A DNA stretch of 64,000 nucleotides from Usnea hakonensis (lineage: Eukaryota; Ascomycota; Lecanoromycetes; Lecanorales; Parmeliaceae), in assembly GCA_013423325.1 (NCBI GenBank), contig BLJB01000109.1:32917-96916 (forward strand), written 5' to 3'. The notes beneath the pieces are model-generated. The model worked only from the letters and a program-made list of their open reading frames with translations, did not search any database and was not told where the DNA came from. Below are positions 1-9,936 of this stretch, one piece after another. A program made the translations under genes and the position numbers. Within the stretch, counting starts at the first letter, position 1, and each line of letters opens with the position of its first letter.

Positions 1-937
1 AGAGGCCAATGACTACTGACGACCTCCAAGCATAAGCCGTCCCACTGAATTGGAGGGCCAGGAGCAGCATTGTTATAGAGCCAGCGAATAGAACAAAGCC
101 TAAGCCGTCTAGACCTTTAATCTTTTCCAGTAATCGGGCTTTTTCGGTCGCTGCTCCCTTGATACGGAATAAAAACAGAATGAGGACCGCGGCGAAACCT
201 CCGATTGGGAGGTTGAGATAGAAGCACCACCGCCAGGTGATATGCTCGGTAAAAGCGCCAGCAATGACGGGGCCGACGATACTAGCAATAGCAAATGTCG
301 AGCTCATCGTTCCCGTCCAGATGGCGCGCTTGTGGAGCGGAATGATTGTCGTCAGCAGAACAAAGCCTCCGGCAAAGACCCCCGAGGCTCCGAACCCTGC
401 TACAGCTCTTCCAGCTATAAGCGCATTCGATGTCGGTGCCAGGGCGCAAACCAAACTTCCAAGCTCAAATACTCCTAGGTAGGCCAGGTAGACCGTTCGC
501 TTTGGAAACAGAATGAACGTCTTACCGGCAAGAGGCTGGGTTGCGCGTCTGGACGCAAATTAGTGGGGTTACAGGGCAAGTGAGGGTATGAAGACTTACA
601 ATGCGATATAGAACGCTGATCCGTACCATCCTACGTCTCTGATAGAGTGGAATTGAGATGTAATGACTGGGACCGCAGTCGCGATCAAGTTGAAGTCCTT
701 TTCTCAGTCAGCCCATACTCGGACATGAGTGAAATGTTCTGGTTATTGCTTGCTTACTAGCCCGACTAAAAATGTGCAGAGACAGATGCCAGTGTGAATC
801 AGAAGGAGTTTGATGCCTTTGACTTCGTTCTCGGGATCGATATCCATCTCAGGAGGCTCGTCACTGTTCGAGCTGACATGTCCTTGTGGAGACTCAGGTT
901 GATTATTCTCCTTGGTATCATCCTGTTTCGTCTCCAT
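1..937 (-). CDS. MFS drug:H+ antiporter (DHA2, 14-helix type), 5' part only
   Basis: This is the N-terminal 275 residues of a membrane efflux transporter; the gene continues beyond the left edge. Exons on the minus strand are 937-758, 697-600 and 548-<1, with in-phase GT-AG introns. The start is the ATG at 937, which opens a hydrophilic Asp/Glu/Pro-rich tail of about 40 residues before the first helix. Family marks seen are the helix-1 motif with DFNLIATAVPVI, VGWYGSAFYIA, the GRAVAGFGASG motif of helix 4/5 and WRWCFYLNLPIGG, which is typical of fungal 14-helix toxin and drug exporters. Such proteins export small molecules across the plasma membrane using the proton gradient; the substrate cannot be read from the sequence. 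A second transporter of the same family lies at 30777-32956. The O-methyltransferase 3 kb away makes a metabolite cluster extending to the left conceivable, but that is inference. Confidence 0.88.
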
Positions 938-1723
938 TTTTGGGATCGAGTTCTTAGTGCGGTTGGTAGGAAAGGTAGAGCTTATCTGGGCAAAGCCAGG
1001 ATCGGTGCGAGGGCGGAAGCACAATGAAGCGTGCAACAGGAGATAAAGGGGCAGTGCAAGTCTATCTATGTACGTAGAAGTAATTCCAGTGTGACGTTTC
1101 ACGGAAGGCGGAGCCAAAAAAAAAACCTTGGCGCGCTGACCCGATTGGCCCGTAACACGCAAAAGGAAGAAAGCAGCTTGAAAATATGAGGATTTTTCGC
1201 GTGTTGGTGCACAACCGAGACGCAGCTGGCACATAATTTAATGTATCCTTGGTCGACGGCGGCAAGCCAACTCAGGTGCGGACATTCGTTGTTCATGATG
1301 TTGTTATAGGACTCCCCTACAGCTGTGACAAGAGGCAAAACTTAAATCCGCACGAACTGTAGAAATTGGCGGCTACCGGTCTATTTCTGGATAGATAAGA
1401 AGATCCATGGATCACTCATAGTTTTTCAAACCTGAAGCTATTCATGGCTAAACATTGTTGCGGGCCTGAATGCTAGGATTCAAATTGGCTCGTATTTGTT
1501 GAAATCCAGCCTTTATATTATACTTAGTTTTCATGCTTCTTGTCCAAATTTTCTTGCAATTCTCGTAATAGTATAGTGTATCTACAAATAACGAGTTACG
1601 TATATATATTATTTACACTCCGAACTTAGAATTGGGGAGTATTGTTTCGGTTTAGGAAAGGGAGTGGGGCCACTTTAGGGGATGCAGGGAGGGAGCAGGG
1701 AGAGAGCAAGGATTTGAGCTTAA
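938..1723. other. Intergenic, no gene recognised
   Basis: This is the upstream region of the MFS gene and the downstream region of the GIY-YIG gene. It is AT-rich around 1500-1620. Reading frames here are short and show no family motif. A run of nine A lies near 1118. Confidence 0.5.
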
Positions 1724-2798
1724 TTATGTCCACCATAGATGGCCAATTGGACAAGTTTTTAGACCGAGTGACCTCCGCTTAGAGGAGATGGCCTGGAGGC
1801 TGCGCTTAAAGCCCGCCTTTGCCAGTTCCTCTTGTGAAAGCACAGGGTGTATTTCACGCTCCAGGACCCCTGACAGAATATCAATCTCCTCTTGCAGCCA
1901 AGGTCTGCGTAGGATGCCCTGGAACAGTGGGAAATAAGAATTCATGCCCGACCATGGTACGGCAGGCATGCTGGATGGACGACTGGGGAAAGTCTAAGCA
2001 ATGAGACGAAAAGATTGCGAGAGAAGAAATTACTGACCAGCGATGAGCAAATGATATGCCTTTTTCAATTTCTGGCATGAATTCATGACTTCCAGGAGAG
2101 TGTACTTGTAGCAACGAATCGAAAAAGACGCAAAATCCGGCTTCCAGGATCCCTGCCATCACGTTGTGTACCACGACATCTTCTTGAAAATTACTGATAT
2201 CTGCAAGTATGAGAATATTGGTGTCTTCAGGTCTGGTCATCTTGAGGTTTTCGTAGAACATTGATGAATATTGCTCTGGTCTTTTCGTGGCTTTTCGACA
2301 TCTAGCATGCGCGGCCCATCTGCTTGCAAAACTGCGGGTTGTCTGTCCCACGTAAAATTCCTGCTCGTCCTGTTGGTTGATATTCGTCAGATGGTATGCA
2401 TAAACCCCCGTCGCTGAATTTAAGGTTTTCTGTGTTGCCTCTTCTATATTTCCCACGAGTTGCCACGACCAAGGTGGCCGTCCGAACGCTTCTTTTACAG
2501 AGATCGGGATACTTTTTAGAGCTAGCTGTATGAGAGCACAACAGTCCGCAGGCGAGCGGGCCATATCTGCGCAAATATAGACCAACTCTGCACTCATAGC
2601 TTGGCTTTCATCCTGGATTTGTCTCGTAGCTCCATCAAGGAAATTATTCAAAATGGTGGAAAACAAGAAGTCGAAATGGGCTACGCGCGACCCTGATTGT
2701 GGCATAACGGAGGTAGGTGAAGTCTTGATCATCGACGAATGGCCCATATACCTCCACAAAGACTGTCTCATGGACTGTGATGTGTTGTCGACAGCCAT
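1724..2798 (-). CDS. GIY-YIG domain protein with C-terminal Myb/SANT-like segment
   Basis: The predicted product has 339 aa from two exons (2798-2038 and 1982-1724). The intron is 55 nt, and the acceptor after CCCCAG was chosen because the AG just upstream would create a stop. Residues 131-135 (GVYAY) and 148-153 (FYVGQT) form the two strands of a GIY-YIG nuclease core. R160 follows in the expected helix, and E219 in the later helix is a candidate metal ligand. GIY-YIG domains cleave DNA in homing and repair nucleases; stand-alone fungal members are mostly uncharacterised. Residues about 279-328 (RRPWLQEEIDIL, then a basic SLQAISSKRRSL) look like a small Myb/SANT-type helical DNA-binding unit, although the third Trp is missing. 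No signal peptide or membrane segment is seen. The start at 2798 is the first ATG after an upstream stop; a further 5' exon cannot be excluded. The GIY-YIG call is good; the Myb-like call is tentative. Confidence 0.72.
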
Positions 2799-4206
2799 GG
2801 AATCCAGATGGAGCCCATCGGATGTGTTTCGCGCCGCAATTGGTGTAGTAGACTAGTATCATATCAACCTCTAGAACCTGTCGATTTTGTCTGACTGAAG
2901 AATTCTGCAGGTCTTGGGAGGTTGGATAAGCAATACCTTGAAGGTGCGACATGTCCTGAGCTTTGAGACCAGAGAAACATTTACGTGCGGGCGAGTGCAG
3001 AAGCTCAGCAGCTTAGGAGCACCAAGGATGGGACACTGTCCCATCGAGGATCGCTGACGGCGTGTTTCAGTCGACTAAGTTATCTCAGAGAAAGACACAG
3101 CGAATGAGTGTTGGAAAGTGGTCTTGGAGTGTAGGATTGATCCATTTTCTGGGTGAGAAGAGCGACCCAAATGCCCTGTGACGCGTCTTTGCCAAGACCA
3201 TTAGCGTGTGTTGTCCGTGTGTTGAGGAGGTGGTACATCATATTCCAACACACCCCCATGATGCAGCACCAAATAAACACACCCCCGTGGTGCATGATAA
3301 TATGGCCTTCTAGTATTTCTGTGACACGAGCACGGTCTTGAATCCTTGTCTTTCGCCTTTGTCACAGGCTCCGCAATTGACATCCCTTATTTCCAGCCGT
3401 CATCTTTCCCTTCTCCTCCTTCCTGGTAAGAGTCTTTTCCTTGCCCTGTCCTATAACCTCTTCCGATCTGTGCACTTCCGGTGTATACTTCCATAGCTTC
3501 TTCTTACGAAGCTCTGCCCGAATGTTAACTATACCCTGAGCCACAAATAGGCTCCATATTCCGTGAGTAATAACCGGACTCTGTACCCGATAAGTCTTCA
3601 TAGTGTCACTACTTGGCTGGAAATGTAATTGAATGATTGAATCTTACTGTTGATAACTGTGTGTGAAGCGGTAGCAGCGAGGGTTCATAGCCTGTTGGGA
3701 ATTGGTTATGGGTGTAGGAGTGATCCATTTTTCTGTGTGAGAAGAGCTATCTAAATATCCTGCGCCAAGACCACTGCCTGTGGTATTTGTGTGTTGAGAA
3801 GGTGGTGCATTGTATTACAACATTTCGTGACAGAGAGATTTAGATATGTCGACATGTCATGTAGGATGGGTACGCTGGAGTAGTGATTTGATCATGCAGA
3901 CCTTATTCTGATTGATGAGGATGACGAGAAGCCGTGTCTCATTATCTTAATTCGTATCTTCTCTGGATTTGCTGGGGGACTGATTCAATACGTTTGTGGC
4001 TTCGAGATCTTCGTGGTCACAGTCATTATTCGAGACAGAGTGCATTCCCCGATACCAGACAATAAGTCAGGATTCATGCACCTGCAAAGGCACCACTCAC
4101 GATTGGCATGATCATCTACTATATCTTACCATCGGAAAGGAGCGGCTCGACAGCCCCCATAGCATACCAATCCAACAACTCATGACCCTGGATGGCAAGG
4201 CCTCTT
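2799..4206. other. Intergenic with a diverged direct repeat
   Basis: There is no convincing gene. Short frames at 3362-3601 and 3996-4319 show no family signature. The stretch carries two related copies of a 120-140 bp sequence, listed separately. Confidence 0.5.
3129..3826 (+). repeat. Diverged direct repeat, two copies about 580 bp apart
   Basis: Copy A (about 3129-3270) and copy B (about 3711-3826) share an ordered set of words: GTGTAGGA, TGATCCATTTT, GTGAGAAGAGC, GCCAAGACCA, TTGTGTGTTGAG or CCGTGTGTTGAG, and GGTGGTRCAT. They differ by scattered substitutions and an indel of about 8 bp. Copy B is slightly more AT-rich. The unit has no coding potential and may be a fragment of an old dispersed repeat. 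Confidence 0.6.
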
Positions 4207-5691
4207 TTACAGCGACGCCTCCACAATCCCAGAAACCCCCCCATCCGGACACCCCCAAACCCTCACATCCCGCAACCCCGCCTCCTGCAACAATCTCCTC
4301 AAATGCCCCCTCGTCCTAATCATTCCCCCAAAATTAATCATCATCTGAATATCCATTCCTGCTTCTCGAAGCGGGCAGCCCGTATCCGGAAGAATCCATT
4401 CGCTAATATAGAGTTTCGAATACCCCTTTTCCATAGCGGAGGCGGCGTTTGTTAGGATGCGAAGACTGGAAGCGTCGTCCCAGTTGTGGAGTACGCTGCC
4501 TAGAAAGTAGAGACGGGCTCCTGGAGATGGGGGTGTTATGTGGGGGGTTGGAGTGAGGGGGTTGAGGGGTAGGGACTGACCTTTTATGGGCTGTGGGGTG
4601 AAGAAATCGTATATCATGAACTCGGTGCGCCCCTGCGTAGCTGTACGCTCGACAACATTGTCCAAATCTTGGATCACGAACCGCCCCGGTGCGTGCGGGA
4701 ACTTGGTTAGGAAAGGCAACACGTTGGCGCCTCGGCCGCCCCCGATGTCCACAATCGTCACGGCGGTCGGGTCGGTTTTCATTCCTGATAGGATTTGCTG
4801 CGCTGCGGGGAACCAGGTCATCCAATTTGTTACTGCGCCGGATTGGTGTCTGCTGGCCATGAAGGTGTGGAAGTTGTCGGCTATGGTGGGGTGTTGCTCC
4901 ATCCATTCGTAAAATGTCGATGTAGTGTTGGCGGCAAATTGGAATGGTGTTTGAGAGGCTGTGAGTGGGTTCTTGTAACCGTGCTTTTGGAAGAAGTCGG
5001 GGAGTTTGACTGCGGATGGGAGGCGATCGAAACTAGAACATGCATCTTGTTGGCTGATTTTATTCGAGTGGGGATATGGCAAGATGGTCTTCTCACCAAT
5101 GTTTTGTACCCGTGCTGGAGTAGGTGCTTGTCATTGCTACCGATTTGGGCGTCGATGTGTATGTTGCTTCGCCTACTTCTCTCGCAAAGCCGCTGGCGGT
5201 AAGGACGCGCATAATTCGCACTGTAGGAGCCCGTGATTAGAAAGCTGCATTTTACCCACAGAGGTTTTCGGCACGAGGAGGCTTCTGCCTGACCTAAAAG
5301 CGCTGCTTCGGCGCCGGATTTTGTAGCCAGCTCTGACGCTGTTTTGGGCTGATCGGGGGTTTTGACAAGGTCGGCGAAGAGATTGAGGTCTAAGGCGATT
5401 TTCATACATGCGAGGGTGTTTGGCTGGCGAAAATACCGTTAGTATTTTGGAAGGTTTTTTTTTTGAGAGCTGGGATAATTGCGTCGGAAGGTAGGTTCTG
5501 GGCAAGCTCACCATGAGCCACATTTGAGGGATGGCGTTTGAGGGAGGTTCGAGGACGTCTGTTAGACTCTTCGCTGCTTCAAGGGCGGTGATTCTGCCCG
5601 CTTCATCTAGAGTATTAGGATCTTGGAGTACAGATCCTAGAGTTGCGACGAGAGACTTGATGTGTGACGCATCAAGGGGAGCTTGGTCCAT
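4207..5691 (-). CDS. SAM-dependent O-methyltransferase (Methyltransf_2-like)
   Basis: The predicted product has 399 aa from five exons: 5691-5512, 5423-5294, 5220-5097, 5032-4581 and 4520-4207. All introns are GT-AG and all phases agree. It transfers a methyl group from S-adenosylmethionine to a hydroxyl of a small aromatic or polyketide-type substrate, probably in the cytosol. Residues 1-144 form the helical N-terminal dimerisation/winged-helix part. VDIGGGRG at 239-246 is the SAM-binding glycine loop, and IQDLD at 265-269 contributes the acidic ribose contact. YFLGSVLHNWDD holds the expected catalytic His at 307, and EWILPDTG follows as in plant and fungal OMTs. The last intron (4580-4521) removes a Pro/Thr-rich stretch that a naive translation would leave in front of GARLYFLG. 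The length is normal for the family. The substrate is unknown; no PKS or NRPS is visible in the window. Confidence 0.9.
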
Positions 5692-7792
5692 TTTTTCGTT
5701 TAGATACAGGCTTCTTCAGAAGAGATGCAAAGGGAATGCAGAGGAGAAGGAGAGAGTAAGCATTGGAACAGAGAGGAAAGCGAAAGGGACTACATGTAGA
5801 GGGTGAGGGGTAAGAAGCCATTGGTGACGCCGTGAAGCTGAATCGGAACGTCACACATGCCATAGAGATATCGGGAATCCGCGGCCTATTCGTGCTGTCC
5901 ATCAACCGAGACTGGCCGAGGAAATGTCTCAAAGAACCTCCGTCAATGTGATGTGAGAAGCTCAAGCGTCTTACAGCGTCTAACCCAGGGAATTATTGCC
6001 TTTTTGGACCTAGCACTTAACACAATTGTATCTCGACGCTCTGTCACGGCGAGCTCACAGTAGCCTTGCGAGGTTCTCAAGCAAACCAGGAACCCCTTTT
6101 CACTTAACAGATTTAGTCTTAGCATCATAGCTAGTCAACCACTAAGTCCACAGTAGGGTCCGGGACTCCCGACGGTCCAACGCTGTATGTCTCAGTATAC
6201 AATTCGCCCAGTGATGGTGACAGTCTTTGAGTCATTCCCAAGCCACTGAATACTAGCGTTAAGATAGGCCCAAACTAGTAGTGAAACCAGTCCAAAACCC
6301 GTGGGACCATTTATCTTTTCTCGCCCGAATACCTACGAGCCGTTGATGTAGCCTCATTTCGCATTAGTTCAGACCTACTAAGATGCCGGTGAAACTTTCG
6401 AAAATTTTGATAGAGTCACTTATTCCGCATAACCCTAATTATCACAGAATCGTCTACGGGATCATGCAACCTGCCGCAAAGCATGCCATTAACCTTCATC
6501 CTACAGTAAAATTATCTCAAAAGCTGATTTCCCAGCGAGCGGAGCAAGTGAAACGGGTAGTTGTATGATAGAATAGTCTGCCTTCTTGTCTCGGACGAAG
6601 AGTGCTTGGAATGAAAATTGTGTTATGAGGGATGGATAAACTCTCTGGTGATTCCATAATACCAACACACACTGGCGAAGTATCTACGTCGTCATAACTA
6701 TAACACTTCCCTTACACCAACCTACCTAATCACCCATCATTAGCGCCCTTTCCCCTAGTGCAAACATCTTCCCTCAAAAACCTCCCACAAACCCCACCTC
6801 TAACTCACAACCAATTCCCTCTCCCCCTCAACCCCCCTTGCAAACCCAGAAACTCGCCCTCGGCATCTTACTCGCACCATGCCTTCTATCGCTACTATGC
6901 CGCTACAGCGACACGACGTACATATTCTGGGCTTCTTGTTTAAAAAAGATCTCAACCAGAGACACCAGGAACCTAGACGCGCTCGTCCTGGGGGCATTGA
7001 TGTTGAATTTTTTCAGCGGAGCGCTACTGATGAGAGCGGTGAAGCTGATGGTGAGGAGGGTGGCTTGTTGGGGGATACGCCTGAGGGTTGTTGAGGTGAG
7101 ATTGCTGAAGGGGGCTTTTGATGAGCGGTATGCGGAGTGGTTTGGCTGGCTTTTACTACTAGGTACTGCCAATACTTGTTGTTTCTAGTAGTCTTATAGC
7201 GTACGTCATCACGTTGTTGCGTCATCACGTCCTTGTTGCAGCATAAACGCTCTGAATCACTCACGGCTCGCTGCGACAGTACTAGACAGGCAATCTTTGA
7301 GATAAATGAAATGGCATTACATGTGGACTGGTTATTGATTTGATGTGCTTCAGAGCTCTCTTACTTACATCCACGGCCTCTGCTGATGCGACGCACATAT
7401 TAAACGCTTAGGTGATTCAGTCGAGCTTTGGTGTTGGACTCCAGAAGAGGTACTGCAGGGGTTTCTTGGCTTGGAGATTATATGTTATACAGTAATCTTC
7501 TCTGCTGGTCTGTTTGCCTTACTGATTCTTTCGTATCAAATGCGTCTAGTCAGAGTTGCGCTGCCAGTGTCTCGCTGTGATGATGGACTGAGCTCACCGC
7601 CCTTATCAGATACTTGTACGCGTATGTGTACTTTTATATTAGCCTAGCGTCCCACTTTCGGCTACGTAATCGCTTAAAGGAGCGCGCATAGAGCAAAATC
7701 GGTGGTCACCTATGCGCTCGCATCTGAAAATACTTAACTTGCGCCACACCCCCCCGGGTAATTTTGTTTCTCGTTGGTACCATCCATGAGCC
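5692..7792. other. Gene-poor spacer with one doubtful small ORF
   Basis: Most of this stretch shows no coding signal. A C/T-rich leader at about 6725-6850 precedes a 71-codon frame from ATG 6879 to 7094 whose C-terminal half is acidic (SGEADGEEGG). It could be a small gene or chance. 7100-7790 is empty apart from a C-run just before the secreted gene that follows. Confidence 0.35.
6879..7094 (+). CDS. Doubtful small ORF behind a pyrimidine-rich leader
   Basis: This is a 71-aa reading frame (MPSIATMPLQRHD...) with no recognised domain, a basic middle (RHQEPRRARPGG) and an acidic tail. The only support is the long C/T-rich sequence directly upstream, a common feature near fungal transcription starts. 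A longer overlapping frame in another phase has no ATG start at its beginning. No homologue is recalled. Confidence 0.2.
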   Translation: MPSIATMPLQRHDVHILGFLFKKDLNQRHQEPRRARPGGIDVEFFQRSATDESGEADGEEGGLLGDTPEGC

Positions 7793-8458
7793 ATGAAAGC
7801 CTCCGACTTGCATATCCACCTGGTACTGGCAGTTTTAGCCTATATTCGATCATCCATTTTTGTCGCTGGGATACCTCTCTCTATTACATCTGGGTCCCTG
7901 TCTTTGGTTGATGTTGCAGACAGTGACCCTCGAAGCGCCTTGGACGAAGCTCTCGCTCCGTTTACCAGCTCCCTCAATGCAAGTTCTACGGCTCTCAACC
8001 GCTTGTCTTCCTCCGAACACCGGTTGAACTTGTCTAATACGGACGCATCGGGTCTCATACCGTTCCGCGTCAAGAACAGCCCCGTAACCCTCCTCTTCCA
8101 CAGCTTCGGCCCTGCTATCCCACTGTCTATGTTCCTCCAGTCTGTCAGCCTCGCTCTCGCTGCCATCTTCAAATCCATCATCAGCAAAGGCACAGATCCC
8201 ATCAGACTCGGCTTGTTCATTAGCACTCATGTCTTGCCCTCTGGAGACAATGTGACCATTTCGGTGGCGGATTTCCGGGAGGCGGGGAAGCCGATGACGT
8301 ATTTTATGCTGCGGGATACGTTGACTGGTATTGGGAATTTTGTGAGTGAAGAGAAGCATGGGGCTTCGACGCTGAGTTATGAGATCGAGGTCGAGGGGAA
8401 AGGGTATGTGGGGACTGGACATGTTGATTTTAATGCTGTCGGGAGAGCGGAGGGTTGA
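7793..8458 (+). CDS. Small secreted protein, family member 1 (function unknown)
   Basis: This is a single-exon frame of 221 aa starting at the ATG in CCATGAAAG. Residues 1-25 (MKASDLHIHLVLAVLAYI...) form a likely signal peptide ending near VAG. The mature part has a hydrophobic segment near residues 105-135 and ends with EIEVEGKGYVGTGHV. The block from KPMTYFMLRDTL to GYVGTGHV aligns with the C-terminal blocks of two other genes here (9345-9936 and 26362-27031). They share an aromatic residue, about 40 residues of spacing and a G-x-G-[RH]-[LV] end. I know of similar uncharacterised secreted proteins in leotiomycete-like fungi but no function. It has no cysteine in the mature part, unlike classical effectors. 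Confidence 0.7.
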   Translation: MKASDLHIHLVLAVLAYIRSSIFVAGIPLSITSGSLSLVDVADSDPRSALDEALAPFTSSLNASSTALNRLSSSEHRLNLSNTDASGLIPFRVKNSPVTLLFHSFGPAIPLSMFLQSVSLALAAIFKSIISKGTDPIRLGLFISTHVLPSGDNVTISVADFREAGKPMTYFMLRDTLTGIGNFVSEEKHGASTLSYEIEVEGKGYVGTGHVDFNAVGRAEG

Positions 8459-9344
8459 ATCAGTGTTCCTGGTGTGGAACCCTTGGTCCCGGGGACCGAC
8501 CTTGAATTTTGGCGATGAAATGCTGTTCTGCCGTGTTGGTGTTCCCAAGATTCCAGCAGAATCGACTAGAGGTCGCTCTGGGTCTTTAGGTTCAAGGCGG
8601 TTCTGGCAATTGCAAATGCCTATGATGGCGCCCTCGGGCATGGATTCGTGGTATAGAAGCAGACATGTATCAAGTCGGGCCGAAATTCTTGCCCCTAGGT
8701 TCTTTCATGATTATTGTCTTTACCCGTCTGCTAGCGTCTCTAACTCTTCTTGAATTGAAAGAGGCCGATATGAGCAATCCATACCAGATACGACCAGAAA
8801 GTGGTACAGGTGAGTATCCCATGAAACCATGAGCAAAGGTCAAGATACAGATGATAGATTCTGGTACAGGCGAGCTATGCAAAGGTGTTATGCTAGTCAT
8901 TGGAGATTCTGAGTTACAGATTGATAGGATTTGCTGATGACATTATTGTCGAATGTACTCGTCTTCTCTTAGCCGCCAGTGAGGCTTGGAGTCAATGGCA
9001 GAGCGAGAGAAGGTGTGAAGAATCGCCAGCCTGTACCAGAGTTAAGCTAGGATTTGGCTGTTACTATGGGTCAAGATGTGGCATAGGCATACGGAGTAGA
9101 GTTGATGGTCTTTCCCAGTGAGGAAAGTCACTAGCCACCATGTTTGGATTCTAGGTCCAAGCTGAGCATTTACGAGTACGCATTTTAAGAAGCGCAACGT
9201 ATGCGATTGCTCCGTTTGGCGCACGGTTGCCAATGGAGGGCAAGAGACAAGCAGGAGCCGCTAGACTATGCGCTAATAAATATCGCACTGAGGTGTGAGA
9301 CACTGAGCCATGAATGTGTGTTGTAGAGACTCCCAAAAATTCTT
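8459..9344. other. Spacer between two related secreted genes
   Basis: No gene is recognised here, and the short frames lack family features. There is no sign of a third copy of the flanking family. Confidence 0.5.
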
Positions 9345-9936
9345 ATGGCTAGAACCTGCTTCCTGGTATGCGTCCTCTTGGGGTACGCCTCCATTTTTAT
9401 AGCTCCGCTATCGGCCCTTCCATCCTTGAGGCTCATGGATGACCGAAATTTGTATCTGCTACCCTTGACAAATCTTAGCTTGCAGGGTCAACACCCAACG
9501 TAAGCAGAAACGCTTAGCTGTATGCGCTTGTCTGCTCACGCTCAACAGTTTAGGAGGCCTTCCTACAGATCCACTAACTCGCGGCGTTCCCGGGTCTAGG
9601 CCCTTGACCACCATAGTCTTCCGAAATTATACTATCGCAATCAGCCACGAGGACTCGAAGGCTTGTATTCGAGCAGCTTTTGGGGACGTTGTGATCCATA
9701 GCAGCCAAGCGCGTATTGAAGCCAGGCTACCTCTGGAATATACATATGGAACGGTAGAGCTATCGGTCAATCCTACGGGCAGCATGCGATGGGTGGAAAT
9801 GTGGTACTTGGTCCGATCGCTCCATACGTGGTGGAAAGAGTATGATTCGGTTGATATGAATTTTGACGTTGTGGTGTATGGGACGGGAACAGTGGGGACG
9901 GGGCGCTTAGCAAATGTCTTGTGGAATCACCGGTGA
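9345..9936 (+). CDS. Small secreted protein, family member 2 (function unknown)
   Basis: The predicted product has 180 aa from exons 9345-9499 and 9549-9936. The intron is 49 nt with GTAAGC at the donor and AACAG at the acceptor. Exon 1 supplies a clear signal peptide (MARTCFLVCVLLGYASIF, cleavage near PLSA). The C-terminal half contains GSMRWVEMWYLVRSLHTWW and VVYGTGTVGTGRL. These align without gaps with the matching region of the broken gene at 26362-27031 and, more loosely, with the 7793 gene. Taking only the longest open frame would miss the signal peptide. No enzymatic motif is visible; an extracellular role is likely. Confidence 0.75.

Noticed and set aside
2644..2952. Extra 5' coding exon (MSHLQGIAYPTSQ...) for the GIY-YIG gene
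   Set aside because: It is in another phase, overlaps the accepted exon and has no convincing donor/acceptor pair; left out for lack of support.
4520..4581. Pro/Thr-rich insertion in the O-methyltransferase
   Set aside because: It is an intron (GTCAGT...CTCCAG); removing it restores KGARLYFLGSVLHNW.
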